From Paraburkholderia agricolaris (GTDB taxonomy: Bacteria > Pseudomonadota > Gammaproteobacteria > Burkholderiales > Burkholderiaceae), in contig NZ_QPER01000002.1 in NCBI RefSeq assembly GCF_009455635.1, positions 2,976,001-3,040,000 on the forward strand: DNA of 64,000 bases. The letters run 5' to 3'. Positions 46,488 through 56,131 of this stretch are shown piece by piece. The translations under genes were made by a program, and so were the position numbers. The notes beneath the pieces are model-generated. The model was not told the origin of the DNA, made no database searches, and worked only from the letters and a program-made list of their open reading frames with translations. Each line of letters begins with the position of its first letter. The first letter of the stretch is position 1.

Positions 46488-46579
46488 TTTGTCTCCTCCA
46501 GGTTTTATGCTCGCCGGGCGGACCCGGTGGCTTATAGCTTGCTGCTCTGATGAAACTGTGTTGCTGCGATGCCGGTGTC

Positions 46580-48208
46580 TCAGGCCGACAGGTAGTGATC
46601 GCCGAACTGGTCCCGTAACTGGTTCTTGAGTATCTTGCCCGTTGCACCGAGCGGAACCGAGTCGACGAACACCACGGCGTCCGGCTTCCACCACCTGGCA
46701 ACCCGGTCGTCAAAGAAGGTAAGCAGTTCCTCGGCGGCGAGCGCGCTACCTGGCTTCTTCACAATCAGCAGCAGCGGCCGCTCGTCCCACTTCGGATGCC
46801 GCGCGGCGATGCATACCGCTGTCGCGACTTCCGGGTGCAGGTACGCGACGTTTTCGATGTCGGTCGAGCTGATCCATTCGCCGCCGGATTTGATGACGTC
46901 CTTGCTGCGATCGGTAATCTGCATGAAACCGTCGGGATCGATCCTGGCCACGTCGCCGGTCGGGAACCAGCCGTCGCGCAGCGGCGGCGTGTCGTCACCG
47001 CCGAAATATTCCCGCGTGACCCAATGACCGCGCACGAGAAGGTCGCCAGTTGCGGCGCCGTCCCACGGCAATGCCTTGCCGTCCAGGTCGACGATCTTCA
47101 TGTCGATGCCGAACACCGGGCGCCCCTGCTTCGCCTGAAGCGCGTAGCGCTCTTCCACGGGCAGAGACACCTGATGCGCCTTGAAACTGCAGACGGTGCC
47201 AACCGGGCTCAATTCCGTCATGCCCCACGCGTGCACGACGTCGACGCGATGACGCTCCTGGAACACTGTCGTCATTGCCGTCGGGCAGGGAGCCCCGCCG
47301 ATAATCGTGCGCTGCATCGACGAAAACGAACCCGCAATTGCGTCGACATGCGCAAGCAGTCCTTGCCAGACGGTCGGCACACCGGCCGACAGCGTGACCT
47401 GTTCGTCCTCGATCAGTTCATGAAGCGACTTGCCATCCAGCGCCGGCCCCGGAAACACCAGCTTCGCCCCCACCATGCAGGCGATATAAGGCAATCCCCA
47501 CGCGTTCACATGGAACATCGGCACGACCGGGAAGATCACATCGCGCGCCGAACAGTTCAGCGAATCCGGCAGCGCCGCCGCGTAGGTGTGCAGCAAGGTC
47601 GAGCGGTGGCTGTATAACACCCCCTTCGGATTGCCGGTCGTCCCGGACGTGTAGCACAGCGATGACGCGCTATTTTCGTCCAGCAGCGGCCAGTCGAAAG
47701 CATCGCTGTGACCGTCGACGAGGTCCTCGTAGCACAACAGCGTCGTGGCCAGATCAAGGTCTTGAGGCATGTGCGCGCGATCTGTCATGGCGACGAAGAT
47801 TTTCGGGCTTTTGACGCGCGGCGCGACGCTCTCGATCAGCGGCAGAAACGTCAGGTCAAAGAACACGACGCGATCTTGCGCATGCTCGATGATGTACGCG
47901 AGCTGATCGACATGCAGACGCGGGTTGAGCGTATGCAATACGGACCCGGCCCCGGACACGGCGAAGTACAGCTCCATATGCCGGTAGCCATTCCACGCCA
48001 GCGTGCCTACCCGCTCGCCCGGCTGGATACCGAGGCTTGCGAGCGCATTGGCCATGCGGCGCGCGCGTTGCGCAAGATCCCGGTACCGATACCGGTGGAT
48101 GTCACCCTCGACCCGTCGCGACACGATTTCCTGGCCGCCGTGATGGCGTTCGGCATGCGTGAGCAGCGAAGCGATCAGCAGCGGTTGCTGCATCATCAAA
48201 CCTTGCAT
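46580..48208 (-). CDS. Medium/long-chain acyl-CoA ligase (AMP-forming)
   Basis: 542 residues from [14 protein letters not shown]. Adenylation motif [17 protein letters not shown], then [18 protein letters not shown], and the C-terminal GKILKNQL lysine. It resembles FadD-like ligases of the AlkK/DmdB type and activates a carboxylate to its CoA ester. It lies 40 bases after the Rieske gene in the minus-strand catabolic run, and probably activates an acid released by the upstream oxygenase or hydrolase. Confidence 0.92.
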   Translation of the reverse strand: MQGLMMQQPLLIASLLTHAERHHGGQEIVSRRVEGDIHRYRYRDLAQRARRMANALASLGIQPGERVGTLAWNGYRHMELYFAVSGAGSVLHTLNPRLHVDQLAYIIEHAQDRVVFFDLTFLPLIESVAPRVKSPKIFVAMTDRAHMPQDLDLATTLLCYEDLVDGHSDAFDWPLLDENSASSLCYTSGTTGNPKGVLYSHRSTLLHTYAAALPDSLNCSARDVIFPVVPMFHVNAWGLPYIACMVGAKLVFPGPALDGKSLHELIEDEQVTLSAGVPTVWQGLLAHVDAIAGSFSSMQRTIIGGAPCPTAMTTVFQERHRVDVVHAWGMTELSPVGTVCSFKAHQVSLPVEERYALQAKQGRPVFGIDMKIVDLDGKALPWDGAATGDLLVRGHWVTREYFGGDDTPPLRDGWFPTGDVARIDPDGFMQITDRSKDVIKSGGEWISSTDIENVAYLHPEVATAVCIAARHPKWDERPLLLIVKKPGSALAAEELLTFFDDRVARWWKPDAVVFVDSVPLGATGKILKNQLRDQFGDHYLSA

Positions 48209-48248
48209 CCTTGTTCCCCTGAATGGCGGTGTGTTCCCGCGGCACGGA

Positions 48249-48611
48249 TCACGACGCCGCATTGCACGCCGGTGCCGGCGCGGGACTGGCGACTGGATCC
48301 TCGAGACTCACGAACAACCTTCCGTCAATGGCCCGGACTGGGAATGTCGTCAGGCTCAAGCCACTGGCGCCCGGCATGCAACCGGTGCGAAGGTCGAAGC
48401 GCAGACCATGCGCCGGGCAGCTCAGCACGCACCCGTCGAGATGACCGTTTGCGACCGAAGCGCCCTGGTGGGGACACGAGTCGTCAATCGCGTGGATCGT
48501 GCCGTCGATGTTAAAAAGGACAATGCCACGGCCATTGATGAAGGCCCGTTTTCGCTGGCCGGGTCCGATTTCATCGACCGTGCCAACCGGTATCTGATCA
48601 GACGAGTTCAT
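48249..48611 (-). CDS. Rieske [2Fe-2S] ferredoxin-type protein
   Basis: 120 residues. Cluster ligands C46 and H48 (CPHQG) and C65 and H68 (CPAHG), the two-box Rieske pattern. There is no catalytic dioxygenase domain, so it is an electron carrier or regulator. It overlaps the end of the hydrolase gene by 14 bases. Its electron partner is not obvious here: the TfdA-type dioxygenase nearby uses 2-oxoglutarate and needs no ferredoxin. Confidence 0.9.
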   Translation of the reverse strand: MNSSDQIPVGTVDEIGPGQRKRAFINGRGIVLFNIDGTIHAIDDSCPHQGASVANGHLDGCVLSCPAHGLRFDLRTGCMPGASGLSLTTFPVRAIDGRLFVSLEDPVASPAPAPACNAAS

Positions 48612-49158
48612 GGATCAGCGTCTCCGCCATCGGCCATTCACCAAACCCCGCGACCGGATTCAGGTGACCGACTTCGCCAAGGTCGACGAGCCGGCTGCCC
48701 CAGTCGTTCGCCATCGCCGCCGCACGCTCGAACTGCGCGAGCGGATCGTTGCGGCTCGCACCGACGATGCTCGGAAACGGCAGCGGTTCGCGTGGAATCG
48801 GCAGCCAACCGTTCTGAGCGAGCGCGTCGAAGGCTGGATAGCCTGCCGGCAGCGGCGTCTCGAGGTCGGCCGGAGCGGCGAGCAGCGCACCGTGAATCTT
48901 GCGGCTATGCTGTTGGGCCCAATGCACCGTGATCATCACGCCAGCGCTGTGCGCAACCAGAATCACGGGACCATCGATTTTCGCGAGTGCGGCATCGAGC
49001 GCCGCGACGCGTGCCGCGCAATTGAGTTTGTCGTGCTCGAGCGGCGGCACCGAGACCGCTTTGGGCAACTTTTGCTCCAGCAGCGTTTGCCAATGCTCCG
49101 CGACGTGGTCGCGTAAGCCCGGCACCAGCAGGATGGTCGGTGTTGTATCGAGAGTCAT
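48598..49158 (-). CDS. RBBP9/YdeN-family alpha/beta hydrolase
   Basis: 186 residues starting MTLDTTPTILLVPG with AGGAGG upstream. Compact serine-hydrolase fold: LVPGLRDHVAEHWQ, nucleophile in AHSAGVM, acid in GASRNDPL, and histidine in VGHLNPVAG. The family (DUF1234/RBBP9) has serine hydrolase activity with unclear substrates. It sits 19 bases behind the TfdA-type gene and overlaps the Rieske gene. Confidence 0.87.
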   Translation of the reverse strand: MTLDTTPTILLVPGLRDHVAEHWQTLLEQKLPKAVSVPPLEHDKLNCAARVAALDAALAKIDGPVILVAHSAGVMITVHWAQQHSRKIHGALLAAPADLETPLPAGYPAFDALAQNGWLPIPREPLPFPSIVGASRNDPLAQFERAAAMANDWGSRLVDLGEVGHLNPVAGFGEWPMAETLIHELV

Positions 49159-49177
49159 GAAGCGGCCTCCTGGCCCA

Positions 49178-50026
49178 TCAGTACGGCTTGTCACCGATAA
49201 TTCCGGCGCGCTCCATCTTGCGGGGGCACGGCGGGTAGTCCATCACTGCATAGTGCTGCGTGCTGCGGTTGTCCCAGATCGCGATGCTGTTGGGTTTCCA
49301 GCGCCAGCGGACCTGGTACTCGGGGATATAGGCCTGGCTGACGAGATAACGCAGCAGATCACTCGCGCCCGGATTGGCATCCTGCCCGAAGCGCACACGC
49401 CCCGGCGTGTGGTAGTTGGTGAAATGGGTGGTAAAGGCGTTCACGAACAACACATGCTCATCGGTCTCCGGGTGCGTGCGCACAACCGGATGTTCCGCGT
49501 CAGGAAATTGCGCCTTGAGAGTGAGACGTTTTTCGATCGGCATTGCAGCCCCGAAGCTCGCCTCGATGCTGTGGCGGGCACGCAGGTCCGCGATCTGGAC
49601 CTTGATGTGGTCCGGCAGGTTCTCGTAGGCGAGGACCATGTTTGCCCACATCGTGTCGCCGCCGACGGGCGGGCACTCCACACAGCGCAGGACAGCGCCG
49701 AACTGCGGCGCCTCGCGCCAGGTGGCATCGGAGTGCCACGCGTTTTCATACCGGTCGTTGGGCTGATCCGGATTCTTGTAGATGCGCACGAGGCCCGGAT
49801 ATTCCGGGTCGCTACCGGCGACGGGATGGTCCTCCAGTTCGCCGAAACGGCGCGCGAACGCAACGTGCCCGGCGCGCGAGATGTCCTGGTCGCGCAGGAA
49901 CAACACCCGGTGTTTGAGCAGCGCCGCGCGGATTTCCGCAAACAGGCCGTCATCGTCGATGGCATCGGCAAGATTCACGCCCACCAGTTCGGCGCCGATC
50001 GCGCACGTCAATTGTTCGACTCGCAT
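49178..50026 (-). CDS. TauD/TfdA-family 2-oxoglutarate dioxygenase
   Basis: 282 residues starting MRVEQLTCAIGAELVGV, with GAGGAG upstream. Iron ligands H98 and D100 (AWHSDATW) and a distal histidine in STQHYAVMDY, with the 2-oxoglutarate-binding arginine in MERAGIIGD. TfdA cleaves aryloxyacetates and TauD taurine; the substrate here is not set by the motifs. It follows the quinone reductase gene by ten bases in the same operon. Confidence 0.9.
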   Translation of the reverse strand: MRVEQLTCAIGAELVGVNLADAIDDDGLFAEIRAALLKHRVLFLRDQDISRAGHVAFARRFGELEDHPVAGSDPEYPGLVRIYKNPDQPNDRYENAWHSDATWREAPQFGAVLRCVECPPVGGDTMWANMVLAYENLPDHIKVQIADLRARHSIEASFGAAMPIEKRLTLKAQFPDAEHPVVRTHPETDEHVLFVNAFTTHFTNYHTPGRVRFGQDANPGASDLLRYLVSQAYIPEYQVRWRWKPNSIAIWDNRSTQHYAVMDYPPCPRKMERAGIIGDKPY

Positions 50027-50036
50027 GCTGTTCTCC

Positions 50037-51017
50037 TCAGATGACGAAGACGGACGAGCCGGTCGTCTTGCGCGATTCAAGGTCGCGGTGGGCCTGCGCC
50101 GCGTCCTCCAGCGCGTAACGCTGATTGAGTTCGATCTTGATGCGGCCCCCGGCGACATGTCCGAAGAGTTCACCGGCGAGTTCGTCTTTCTCGGCGGGGT
50201 CGGCGATATAGTCCGCCAGCGCGGGGCGCGTCAGGTAGAGCGAGCCCTTCATTGCCAGAATCTGTGGATTGAACGGCGGGATCGGCCCGGACGCTGTGCC
50301 GACGCAGACCATCAGGCCACGGCGCCGGAGCGAATCGAGCGATGACTCGAAAGTATCCTTGCCGACACTGTCGAACACGACATCCACGCCGACGCCGTTG
50401 GTCAGTTCGCGCACGCGCTTCGCAACGTCCTCCCGGCTGTAGTAGACGATGTGGTCGCAGCCATGCGCACGGGCCACCTCGCCCTTGGCCTCGTTCGAAA
50501 CCGTGCCTATTACGGTGAGACCCAGCAGCTTCGCCCATTGCGACACAATCAGGCCGACACCGCCGGCGGCCGCATGCAGCAGGATGGTGTCGCCCGCCTT
50601 GAAATCATGAATGCGGCGCATCAGGTATGACGAGGTCAGGCCTCGCATCGTCATACCGGCAGCCGTTTCGCAGGAGATCGCAGCCGGCAGCTTGATGAGC
50701 GCCGCCGCCGGGACCAGGCGTTCCGTGCTGTAGGCGCCGAGTGTGTTGAGAAAGCCGGTGTAGGTCACGCGGTCGCCGACCGCGACGTTGGTCACCTCGG
50801 AGCCGATTGCCTCGACCACGCCTGCCGCCTCGACACCCATGCCTGCGGGCAGCGGCACGGGGTACAGGCCGGTGCGGAAGTAGGTGTCGGCGAAATTCAG
50901 GCCCACTGCCTCGTGGCGCAAGCGAACCTGTCCGGGACCGGGATTGCCCACTTCAACGTTTTCATAGCGCAATACTTCGGGACCGCCGGTTTCATGGAAA
51001 CGCACTGCTTTTGCCAT
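50037..51017 (-). CDS. NADPH:quinone oxidoreductase-like zinc-free MDR enzyme
   Basis: 326 residues. MDR fold with HAAAGGVGLIVSQWAKLLG nucleotide-binding and YYSREDVAKRVRE segments. Key zinc ligands of alcohol dehydrogenases are absent, so it belongs to the quinone oxidoreductase (QOR) group. It reduces quinones or enones with NADPH. It is followed at ten bases by the TfdA-type gene and preceded by a 113-base gap to the MFS gene, so it starts a sub-operon. Confidence 0.9.
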   Translation of the reverse strand: MAKAVRFHETGGPEVLRYENVEVGNPGPGQVRLRHEAVGLNFADTYFRTGLYPVPLPAGMGVEAAGVVEAIGSEVTNVAVGDRVTYTGFLNTLGAYSTERLVPAAALIKLPAAISCETAAGMTMRGLTSSYLMRRIHDFKAGDTILLHAAAGGVGLIVSQWAKLLGLTVIGTVSNEAKGEVARAHGCDHIVYYSREDVAKRVRELTNGVGVDVVFDSVGKDTFESSLDSLRRRGLMVCVGTASGPIPPFNPQILAMKGSLYLTRPALADYIADPAEKDELAGELFGHVAGGRIKIELNQRYALEDAAQAHRDLESRKTTGSSVFVI

Positions 51018-51130
51018 ATCGATTCTCCTATCCTTTACTTGAACTGCGAATTTATTTGACCGGTGACGGGCCTGCCCGTCCCGCTCTCAGGCGCACTTGT
51101 CAGGTCCAAACGTCGCGAGTGACGGTTGGG

Positions 51131-52450
51131 TCAGCAGCCGGCCTGTTCACGCAGGGCACTCATGCGATCGAGGTCGACGCCATAATTCCGCTTGCCGATG
51201 AAGAAGGCGGCCGCGGCGACGAGCGGTGCAAACGGCACGAATTGCAGCGCGCCGAGCAGCCCAACCCGGTCAGCGACGATACCCGTCAGGATGGCAGCGG
51301 GGGCCAGCCCCAGCAGGTTGTTCGCGAGCGTCAGGGTGGCAAATGCCGACGCATGGATCGACGGCGGGGTGAGGTTCGCCACCATTGCACCCGAGGGGCC
51401 GGTCGCGCCTGCGCTGAAGAACATGCCGGCGCCAATCACGACGAGCTGTGCCGGACCCGCCGGCATCTGGAAACCGATCGTGAGCAGCACGAAACAGATC
51501 AGACAGAAGGCGATGGCCGTGCTCCACTTCCTTTCCCGTCCATGCTTGCTGAGCCGGTCGGTCAGAATCCCGCACACCACCATGCCGAAAGCGGTTGCCA
51601 GTACGAACATTGCCGCGCTCATGGCGGCCTTGCCGGTGGACATGCCGTAGTAGCGATTCAGGAAGCTGGGCATCCACGCCCATACGGCTGCCGGGACCAG
51701 CAGATGGATGCCGCTGCCGACATAGGCGCACACGACCGACTTCGTCGAAAAGAGTCCTTTCATCAGCGCGCGGAAGCTCACGCATACACCGTGGCCCTGC
51801 GCTTGCCGGCTCACACTTGCGGGCTGCAGCCGCGCCAGCTGTTTTTCGGTGACGGCAAACCGGTAGAGAACCAGCAGCACGATCCCCAGGGCCGCCATTG
51901 CGCCGAACGCCGCGCGCCAGCCCAGGTGAGCGGCGACTGCACCGCCTAGCGCCATGCCCAGCACTGAACCAAACGCCCCGCCAGCCATGAACGCGGCCGT
52001 GAGCGTGGAGCGCAGCCGCGCCGGAAAGATGCTGAGGACGACGGCGATGCCGACGCTGCCATAGGCGGCTTCACCGATACCGACGAAGGCACGCGCGAGC
52101 AGCATCTCGCCATAGTTCGTCGCGAGCGCGCAGCCGAGCGTCGCGAGACTCCACATTGCCGCCATCAGGACGATGCTCTTCACGCGGCCCCAGCGGTCGG
52201 CAAGCACCGACAGCGGAAAGGTGAGCACGCCGACCATCAGTGCCACCACACTGCTCAGCGAACCGAGCCGGGTGTCGGAAAGGTTCCATGTGGCCTTGAG
52301 CATCGGAAACACCGCATTCAACACCTGCCGCGACATGTAGTCAGAAAGCAGCAACCCGACCGTCAGGGCAAATACCACCCACGCATACGCGCGCACGTCT
52401 TTTTGCGTCGTCGAAACATCGGCCGTCGTGGGCTCGGCATGCGTGAACAT
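51131..52450 (-). CDS. MFS transporter for an organic substrate
   Basis: 439 residues starting MFTHAEPTTADVS with AAGGAG upstream. Twelve membrane segments; motif A LADRWGRVKSIVLMA. It resembles the anion:cation symporter group that imports organic acids. It lies between the BKACE and quinone reductase genes of the catabolic cluster and probably imports its substrate. Two strong hairpins lie in its leader. Confidence 0.85.
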   Translation of the reverse strand: MFTHAEPTTADVSTTQKDVRAYAWVVFALTVGLLLSDYMSRQVLNAVFPMLKATWNLSDTRLGSLSSVVALMVGVLTFPLSVLADRWGRVKSIVLMAAMWSLATLGCALATNYGEMLLARAFVGIGEAAYGSVGIAVVLSIFPARLRSTLTAAFMAGGAFGSVLGMALGGAVAAHLGWRAAFGAMAALGIVLLVLYRFAVTEKQLARLQPASVSRQAQGHGVCVSFRALMKGLFSTKSVVCAYVGSGIHLLVPAAVWAWMPSFLNRYYGMSTGKAAMSAAMFVLATAFGMVVCGILTDRLSKHGRERKWSTAIAFCLICFVLLTIGFQMPAGPAQLVVIGAGMFFSAGATGPSGAMVANLTPPSIHASAFATLTLANNLLGLAPAAILTGIVADRVGLLGALQFVPFAPLVAAAAFFIGKRNYGVDLDRMSALREQAGC

Positions 52451-52481
52451 GAGTCGTCTCCTTCGTGTCCAGCTCGTTGGC

Positions 52482-52513
52482 GACCGCCTTTGACCAGTTG
52501 GGCAAAGGCGGTC
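52482..52513 (-). repeat. Inverted repeat in the MFS leader
   Basis: GACCGCCTTTG and CAAAGGCGGTC pair perfectly over 11 bases; the ten-base loop contains CCA/TGG that can extend it. It lies 32 bases before the MFS start. No T-run follows on the transcribed strand. Confidence 0.55.
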
Positions 52514-52533
52514 TTTATGGATACCGTGCAACC

Positions 52534-52553
52534 CTCCCCGGCATACCGGGGAG
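52534..52553 (-). repeat. Second hairpin between BKACE and MFS genes
   Basis: CTCCCCGG and CCGGGGAG with a CATA loop, 50 bases past the BKACE stop and 84 bases before the MFS start. With the 52482 hairpin it could form a terminator or attenuator pair. Confidence 0.5.
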
Positions 52554-52603
52554 CCCTACTTTGAAACTCGACATCCGCAAAGCGTCAGCGACATTCCAAC
52601 CTC

Positions 52604-53659
52604 TCACGCCGCGCGCAACGGCAGGTTCTTCACGCCAACTTCGCGATTCGGCGCCATGCCGTTGGCCGCGAGCGTCTCGCCGACCGTTTCGTACTGCGCA
52701 CCGATGCGGTAGATGTCGCGCGCCTCCTTGCCGGAAGCAATCTCGCGGCCCAGTTCGCGCGCCACGCGCACGCACTGCTCGATCTGCTGCACCGAAGTCA
52801 TCCGGTTGCCGTGCTGGTCGATGATCGTGTCTTCGATGCCGCAGCGAGGATGCAGGCCCATGGACAACGCCATCATGTTGAACGGCAATACGTTCTTGAG
52901 CAGCGACTCGGCCGTGAGCGTACAGCCGTCCGGCGCGCGGTGCACGAAGTTGAAAAAGTTGAACGGGTTCGGGCCGTCGAAGCCCCCGCCGATCCCGATC
53001 CACGTCAGATTGAGCGGCCCCTTGTAGGCGCCTTTGCGCACGAGACGATCGAGTGTCTCGAGCGCATGGATGCCCGTGAGCTGGAAGTGCGGCTGGATGC
53101 CCGAGGCCTGCAGGCGGCGCAAGTGCTCCTCGACCCATGCCGGACCGGCCGGAACCGTCATTTCGCTATAAGCGGCCATGAGCGCGGGGTTGGACAAGGA
53201 GGTGCCTTCCAGGTACGCCGGATAGAGCAACTCCATGATGTTCATCTGCGTGGTGTTGATCGCCACCGTCACCTGATCCGGCCTCGGATCGAGATCGGCC
53301 AGCATGTGACGCGTATCGTCGGACAGCCACTTCGCAGCCTGGCCGTCGTCTTCCGGCGCGAACGAGATCGAACCGCCGACCTGGATGATCATGTCCGGCA
53401 CGGCCGCGCGCACGCCCGCGATGAGTTCGTTGAATTTCGACAGGCGCTTGGAGCCCTTTCCATCCAGTTCACGCACGTGCAGGTGCAGGACGGTCGCGCC
53501 GGCGTTGTAGCAATCGACGGCCTTCTGGATCTGCTCCTCCATCGTCACCGGGATGTCTTCCGGAAAATCTTCGGGCATCCATTCCGGGCCGTAGGGAGCG
53601 GTCGTGATGACAACCTTGTCCTGGTTCTCGGGGTGCAGCGAATCGTCGAGGAATTGCAT
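52604..53659 (-). CDS. BKACE-family beta-keto acid cleavage enzyme
   Basis: 351 residues starting MQFLDDSLHPENQ; the GGAGAA upstream decides against a TTG 12 bases earlier. The TIM-barrel metal motif LHLHVRELDG, and a GIGGGFDGPNPFNFF loop, place it in the BKACE (DUF849) family. Members cleave a beta-keto acid with acetyl-CoA to acetoacetate and a CoA ester. The family's known substrates include 3-keto-5-aminohexanoate and dehydrocarnitine, but residues do not decide between these here. It is the first gene of the cluster. Confidence 0.9.
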   Translation of the reverse strand: MQFLDDSLHPENQDKVVITTAPYGPEWMPEDFPEDIPVTMEEQIQKAVDCYNAGATVLHLHVRELDGKGSKRLSKFNELIAGVRAAVPDMIIQVGGSISFAPEDDGQAAKWLSDDTRHMLADLDPRPDQVTVAINTTQMNIMELLYPAYLEGTSLSNPALMAAYSEMTVPAGPAWVEEHLRRLQASGIQPHFQLTGIHALETLDRLVRKGAYKGPLNLTWIGIGGGFDGPNPFNFFNFVHRAPDGCTLTAESLLKNVLPFNMMALSMGLHPRCGIEDTIIDQHGNRMTSVQQIEQCVRVARELGREIASGKEARDIYRIGAQYETVGETLAANGMAPNREVGVKNLPLRAA

Positions 53660-53905
53660 CGTGTTCTCCAATAAGGGGACGGCGTTCCGACGCTCGCGAC
53701 ACGGCTGGCCGCATCAAAACTGGTCGGAACATGATGAACCGTTGAGATCGCACGATACGGCAATCCTGCGTTACACTTTTGTGATTGGGCGCCATCCTTT
53801 TAGGATTTCATGCCACTGCGTGTTAACACCAGTATGGGCGCGCGGCAGGCATTTCATGACCAGACACAACGGCGCCGCCTGCGAGATGGGCGCGGAGACA
53901 CAGCA

Positions 53906-54907
53906 ATGGAAACGATGTTGCGTTCGGTGGCCATGAGCGGCTATTTCGATGTGACGCGGCGGGCCGGACTGAACCCGGTCGAGCTTGCACAGCAGGTCGG
54001 CATCGATACCGCGGCGCTTGCGAATCCGGACGATCGCATTCCGGCAGCCGCCGCGTGCCGACTACTGGAACTGACGGCCGAAAAGGCGTCATGCCCGACT
54101 TTCGCGCTGCAGATGGCCGAGACCCGGCAGAAGTTCGGTACCGGGGTGGTCAATGTCCTGCTCGCGCACAAGCGCACGCTGCGCGAGGTATTGCTGGCCA
54201 CGGCCGAGTACCGGCATCTGTTGAACGAAGCGCTGGCTGTGTACGTCGAGGACGTGGGCGAAACGGTCACCATCCGCGAAGAACTGGTCGTCGAACCGGG
54301 TATCCCAACGAATCAGGCGATCGAACTCGCGGTCGGTGTTCTCTGGCGCCACTCCAGTGCCCTGCTTGGCGATCACTGGAAGCCACGCGCGGTCCATTTT
54401 GTTCATCAGGGACCGAAAGACCTGACGTTTCATCGCCGGTTCTTCGGCTGTCCGTTGGAGTTCGGTAGCGATTTCAATGGCTTCGTGTGTGCGGCCGCCG
54501 ATCTCGACTACCCGAATCCCGCCGCTGACCCGGAACTGGTGCGATATGCCGAGAGCCTCGCGGATTCACTCAACGTGACGGGTGTCGATTCGACCGCGCT
54601 GGAAGTACGCAAGGCGATCTACTTATTGCTGCCCATCGAGCAGGCCACCGTCGAACGGGTTGCCCGCCATTTACGTCTGAGCGTTCGCACCATGCAACGC
54701 CAACTTGAACTGGCGCACACCAGCTTCTCGCGTCTGGTCGAGGAAGTAAGAGGCGAACTCGCCGTGCGCTACATGAGCAACCCACGCTATCCCATCGGAC
54801 GGGTTTCCGCACTGCTAGGCTATTCGCAGCAGGGTTCCTTCACGAACTGGTTTAATTCACGCTTTGGCGTGACGCCGCGTGACTGGCGCAACAGTCATTT
54901 GAAATGA
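53906..54907 (+). CDS. AraC-family regulator, OruR-like
   Basis: 333 residues from METMLRSVAMSGYFD with GGAGA upstream; a longer in-frame reading has no ribosome site. The N-terminal arabinose-binding-type domain (about 15-200) is followed by a double helix-turn-helix (VERVARHLRLSVRTMQRQL, then YPIGRVSALLGYSQQGSFTNWF). It is divergent from the BKACE gene across 246 bases and is the natural candidate to induce the catabolic cluster. It converges on the FkbM gene. Confidence 0.87.
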   Translation: METMLRSVAMSGYFDVTRRAGLNPVELAQQVGIDTAALANPDDRIPAAAACRLLELTAEKASCPTFALQMAETRQKFGTGVVNVLLAHKRTLREVLLATAEYRHLLNEALAVYVEDVGETVTIREELVVEPGIPTNQAIELAVGVLWRHSSALLGDHWKPRAVHFVHQGPKDLTFHRRFFGCPLEFGSDFNGFVCAAADLDYPNPAADPELVRYAESLADSLNVTGVDSTALEVRKAIYLLLPIEQATVERVARHLRLSVRTMQRQLELAHTSFSRLVEEVRGELAVRYMSNPRYPIGRVSALLGYSQQGSFTNWFNSRFGVTPRDWRNSHLK

Positions 54908-54947
54908 TCGCGTTGCGCGAAACACCTCGCAATGCGAACGTGCCCTT

Positions 54948-55787
54948 TCAGGACGTCCACCATACGTGGTTCGGATCGAACACAGGGAAGGTCGAACTTT
55001 CGGGTGCGTTACCGAGAGCGAGCCAACTTGGCGCGAGATCGGAGCGAATCATCACGCAATCGATCTCCAGAAGACAGGGAAAGTGTCCCGAATTGTTCGG
55101 AACGAAAGCACTAAGCGAAAATCCGCAACGTTCGTATTCCGTGATGGCCTCGCGAAAGTCGACCGAGGTCTCGTAAAGCTTCGCGATCGCCAGCTCGCTT
55201 TGCATCCCAACGAAATCTCGCATGATGCCCGCTGAGGCCTGCACGATCTTGACATCAAAACCTTGCGTATCCATTTTCAAAAATGGCCGTTCGAATCCGT
55301 ACTCGGCACGCAAGCGCCGTAGCGTGGTTTCCAGGCGCTCTGTCTTCACCGTAATGGTCTCCGCGACCGAATTCACATGGCGAAACAGCTCGACATCGTC
55401 ATTCTTCGGTGCGCTCAGCGAGCTGAACTGACTTGCTCGCATCACATTGAACTGTGCCTCGCCGTCCGACTCCGAAATGGCTAGCTCAATCACGATCCAC
55501 TTGTCGTCACCTTCGGCACGTTCCCGAGCAATACGGGCATCGTGCGGATTGGGTTCGAACGAAAAAATGTAGCCTTTATAAGCCGCTTTCTTTCTCAGCA
55601 TCTCGGCGTATTCGCCCTGGCTGGCCCCGATATCGAAAACGCAATCGACATCGAGGTAGGCCAGTAGTTTTGTCAGTTGAATATGCTCCCAAGTCGCATA
55701 GAGCTTTCGCTTGTCAATCACGGTGGCATTCTTGACCAGATCGAAGGACTTCTTTGGCAATCGAACAACTCGTTGAAGCATGGACAT
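54948..55787 (-). CDS. FkbM-family methyltransferase
   Basis: 279 residues starting MSMLQRVVRLPKKSFDL with AGGAGGAG upstream. SAM motif VFDIGASQGEYAEML at about 50-64 and the FkbM box KMDTQGFDVKIVQASAG. FkbM enzymes O-methylate sugars or polyketides. There is no glycan locus next door, so the acceptor is unknown. Its neighbours are an AraC gene and a gap, so it seems to stand alone. Composition is a little lower in GC than its neighbours. Confidence 0.87.
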   Translation of the reverse strand: MSMLQRVVRLPKKSFDLVKNATVIDKRKLYATWEHIQLTKLLAYLDVDCVFDIGASQGEYAEMLRKKAAYKGYIFSFEPNPHDARIARERAEGDDKWIVIELAISESDGEAQFNVMRASQFSSLSAPKNDDVELFRHVNSVAETITVKTERLETTLRRLRAEYGFERPFLKMDTQGFDVKIVQASAGIMRDFVGMQSELAIAKLYETSVDFREAITEYERCGFSLSAFVPNNSGHFPCLLEIDCVMIRSDLAPSWLALGNAPESSTFPVFDPNHVWWTS

Positions 55788-56131
55788 GACAACTCCTCCT
55801 GTTCGCGCGTTGAGTGCGGTCGGAATCCTGTTGCATCTGCGGCCACGTGTAGCGAGACTTGTGGAAATACTATTGCTGCCGGTCCATATACGGGCTGCAA
55901 GGATCAAGGCGATCCGGGTTCTTCAATGGAGAAAAAGGCGGTTCGTGGCGTGGGCTCCGACAATGATGCTCAACAGAATAGCAGCCAGAAAGCGTGACAG
56001 CGAGTAGTCCGCAAAGAGCGTACATCCTTGTAAATTGACGAGATTCCCTCTGAGGAATCAAACACTCCCAATCGGCCAGGACGAGCACGCATGCGTGCTC
56101 GTTTCGATGCGAGTGAGGCGTCTTTTCCGAT
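55788..56131. other. Intergenic stretch with a possible 51-residue lipoprotein
   Basis: This holds the FkbM promoter region and a weak reading on the minus strand at 55870-56025 with a lipobox (see separate entry). No RNA or terminator could be supported. Confidence 0.4.
55870..56025 (-). CDS. Possible very small lipoprotein
   Basis: 51 residues from the ATG beginning MYALCGLLAVTLSGCYS: a short hydrophobic signal with lipobox LSGC, giving a lipid-anchored cysteine. The mature part is only about 36 residues and proline-rich. The ribosome site is weak (ACAAGG, directly adjacent). It could be chance coding; kept because the lipobox is well formed. Confidence 0.35.
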   Translation of the reverse strand: MYALCGLLAVTLSGCYSVEHHCRSPRHEPPFSPLKNPDRLDPCSPYMDRQQ

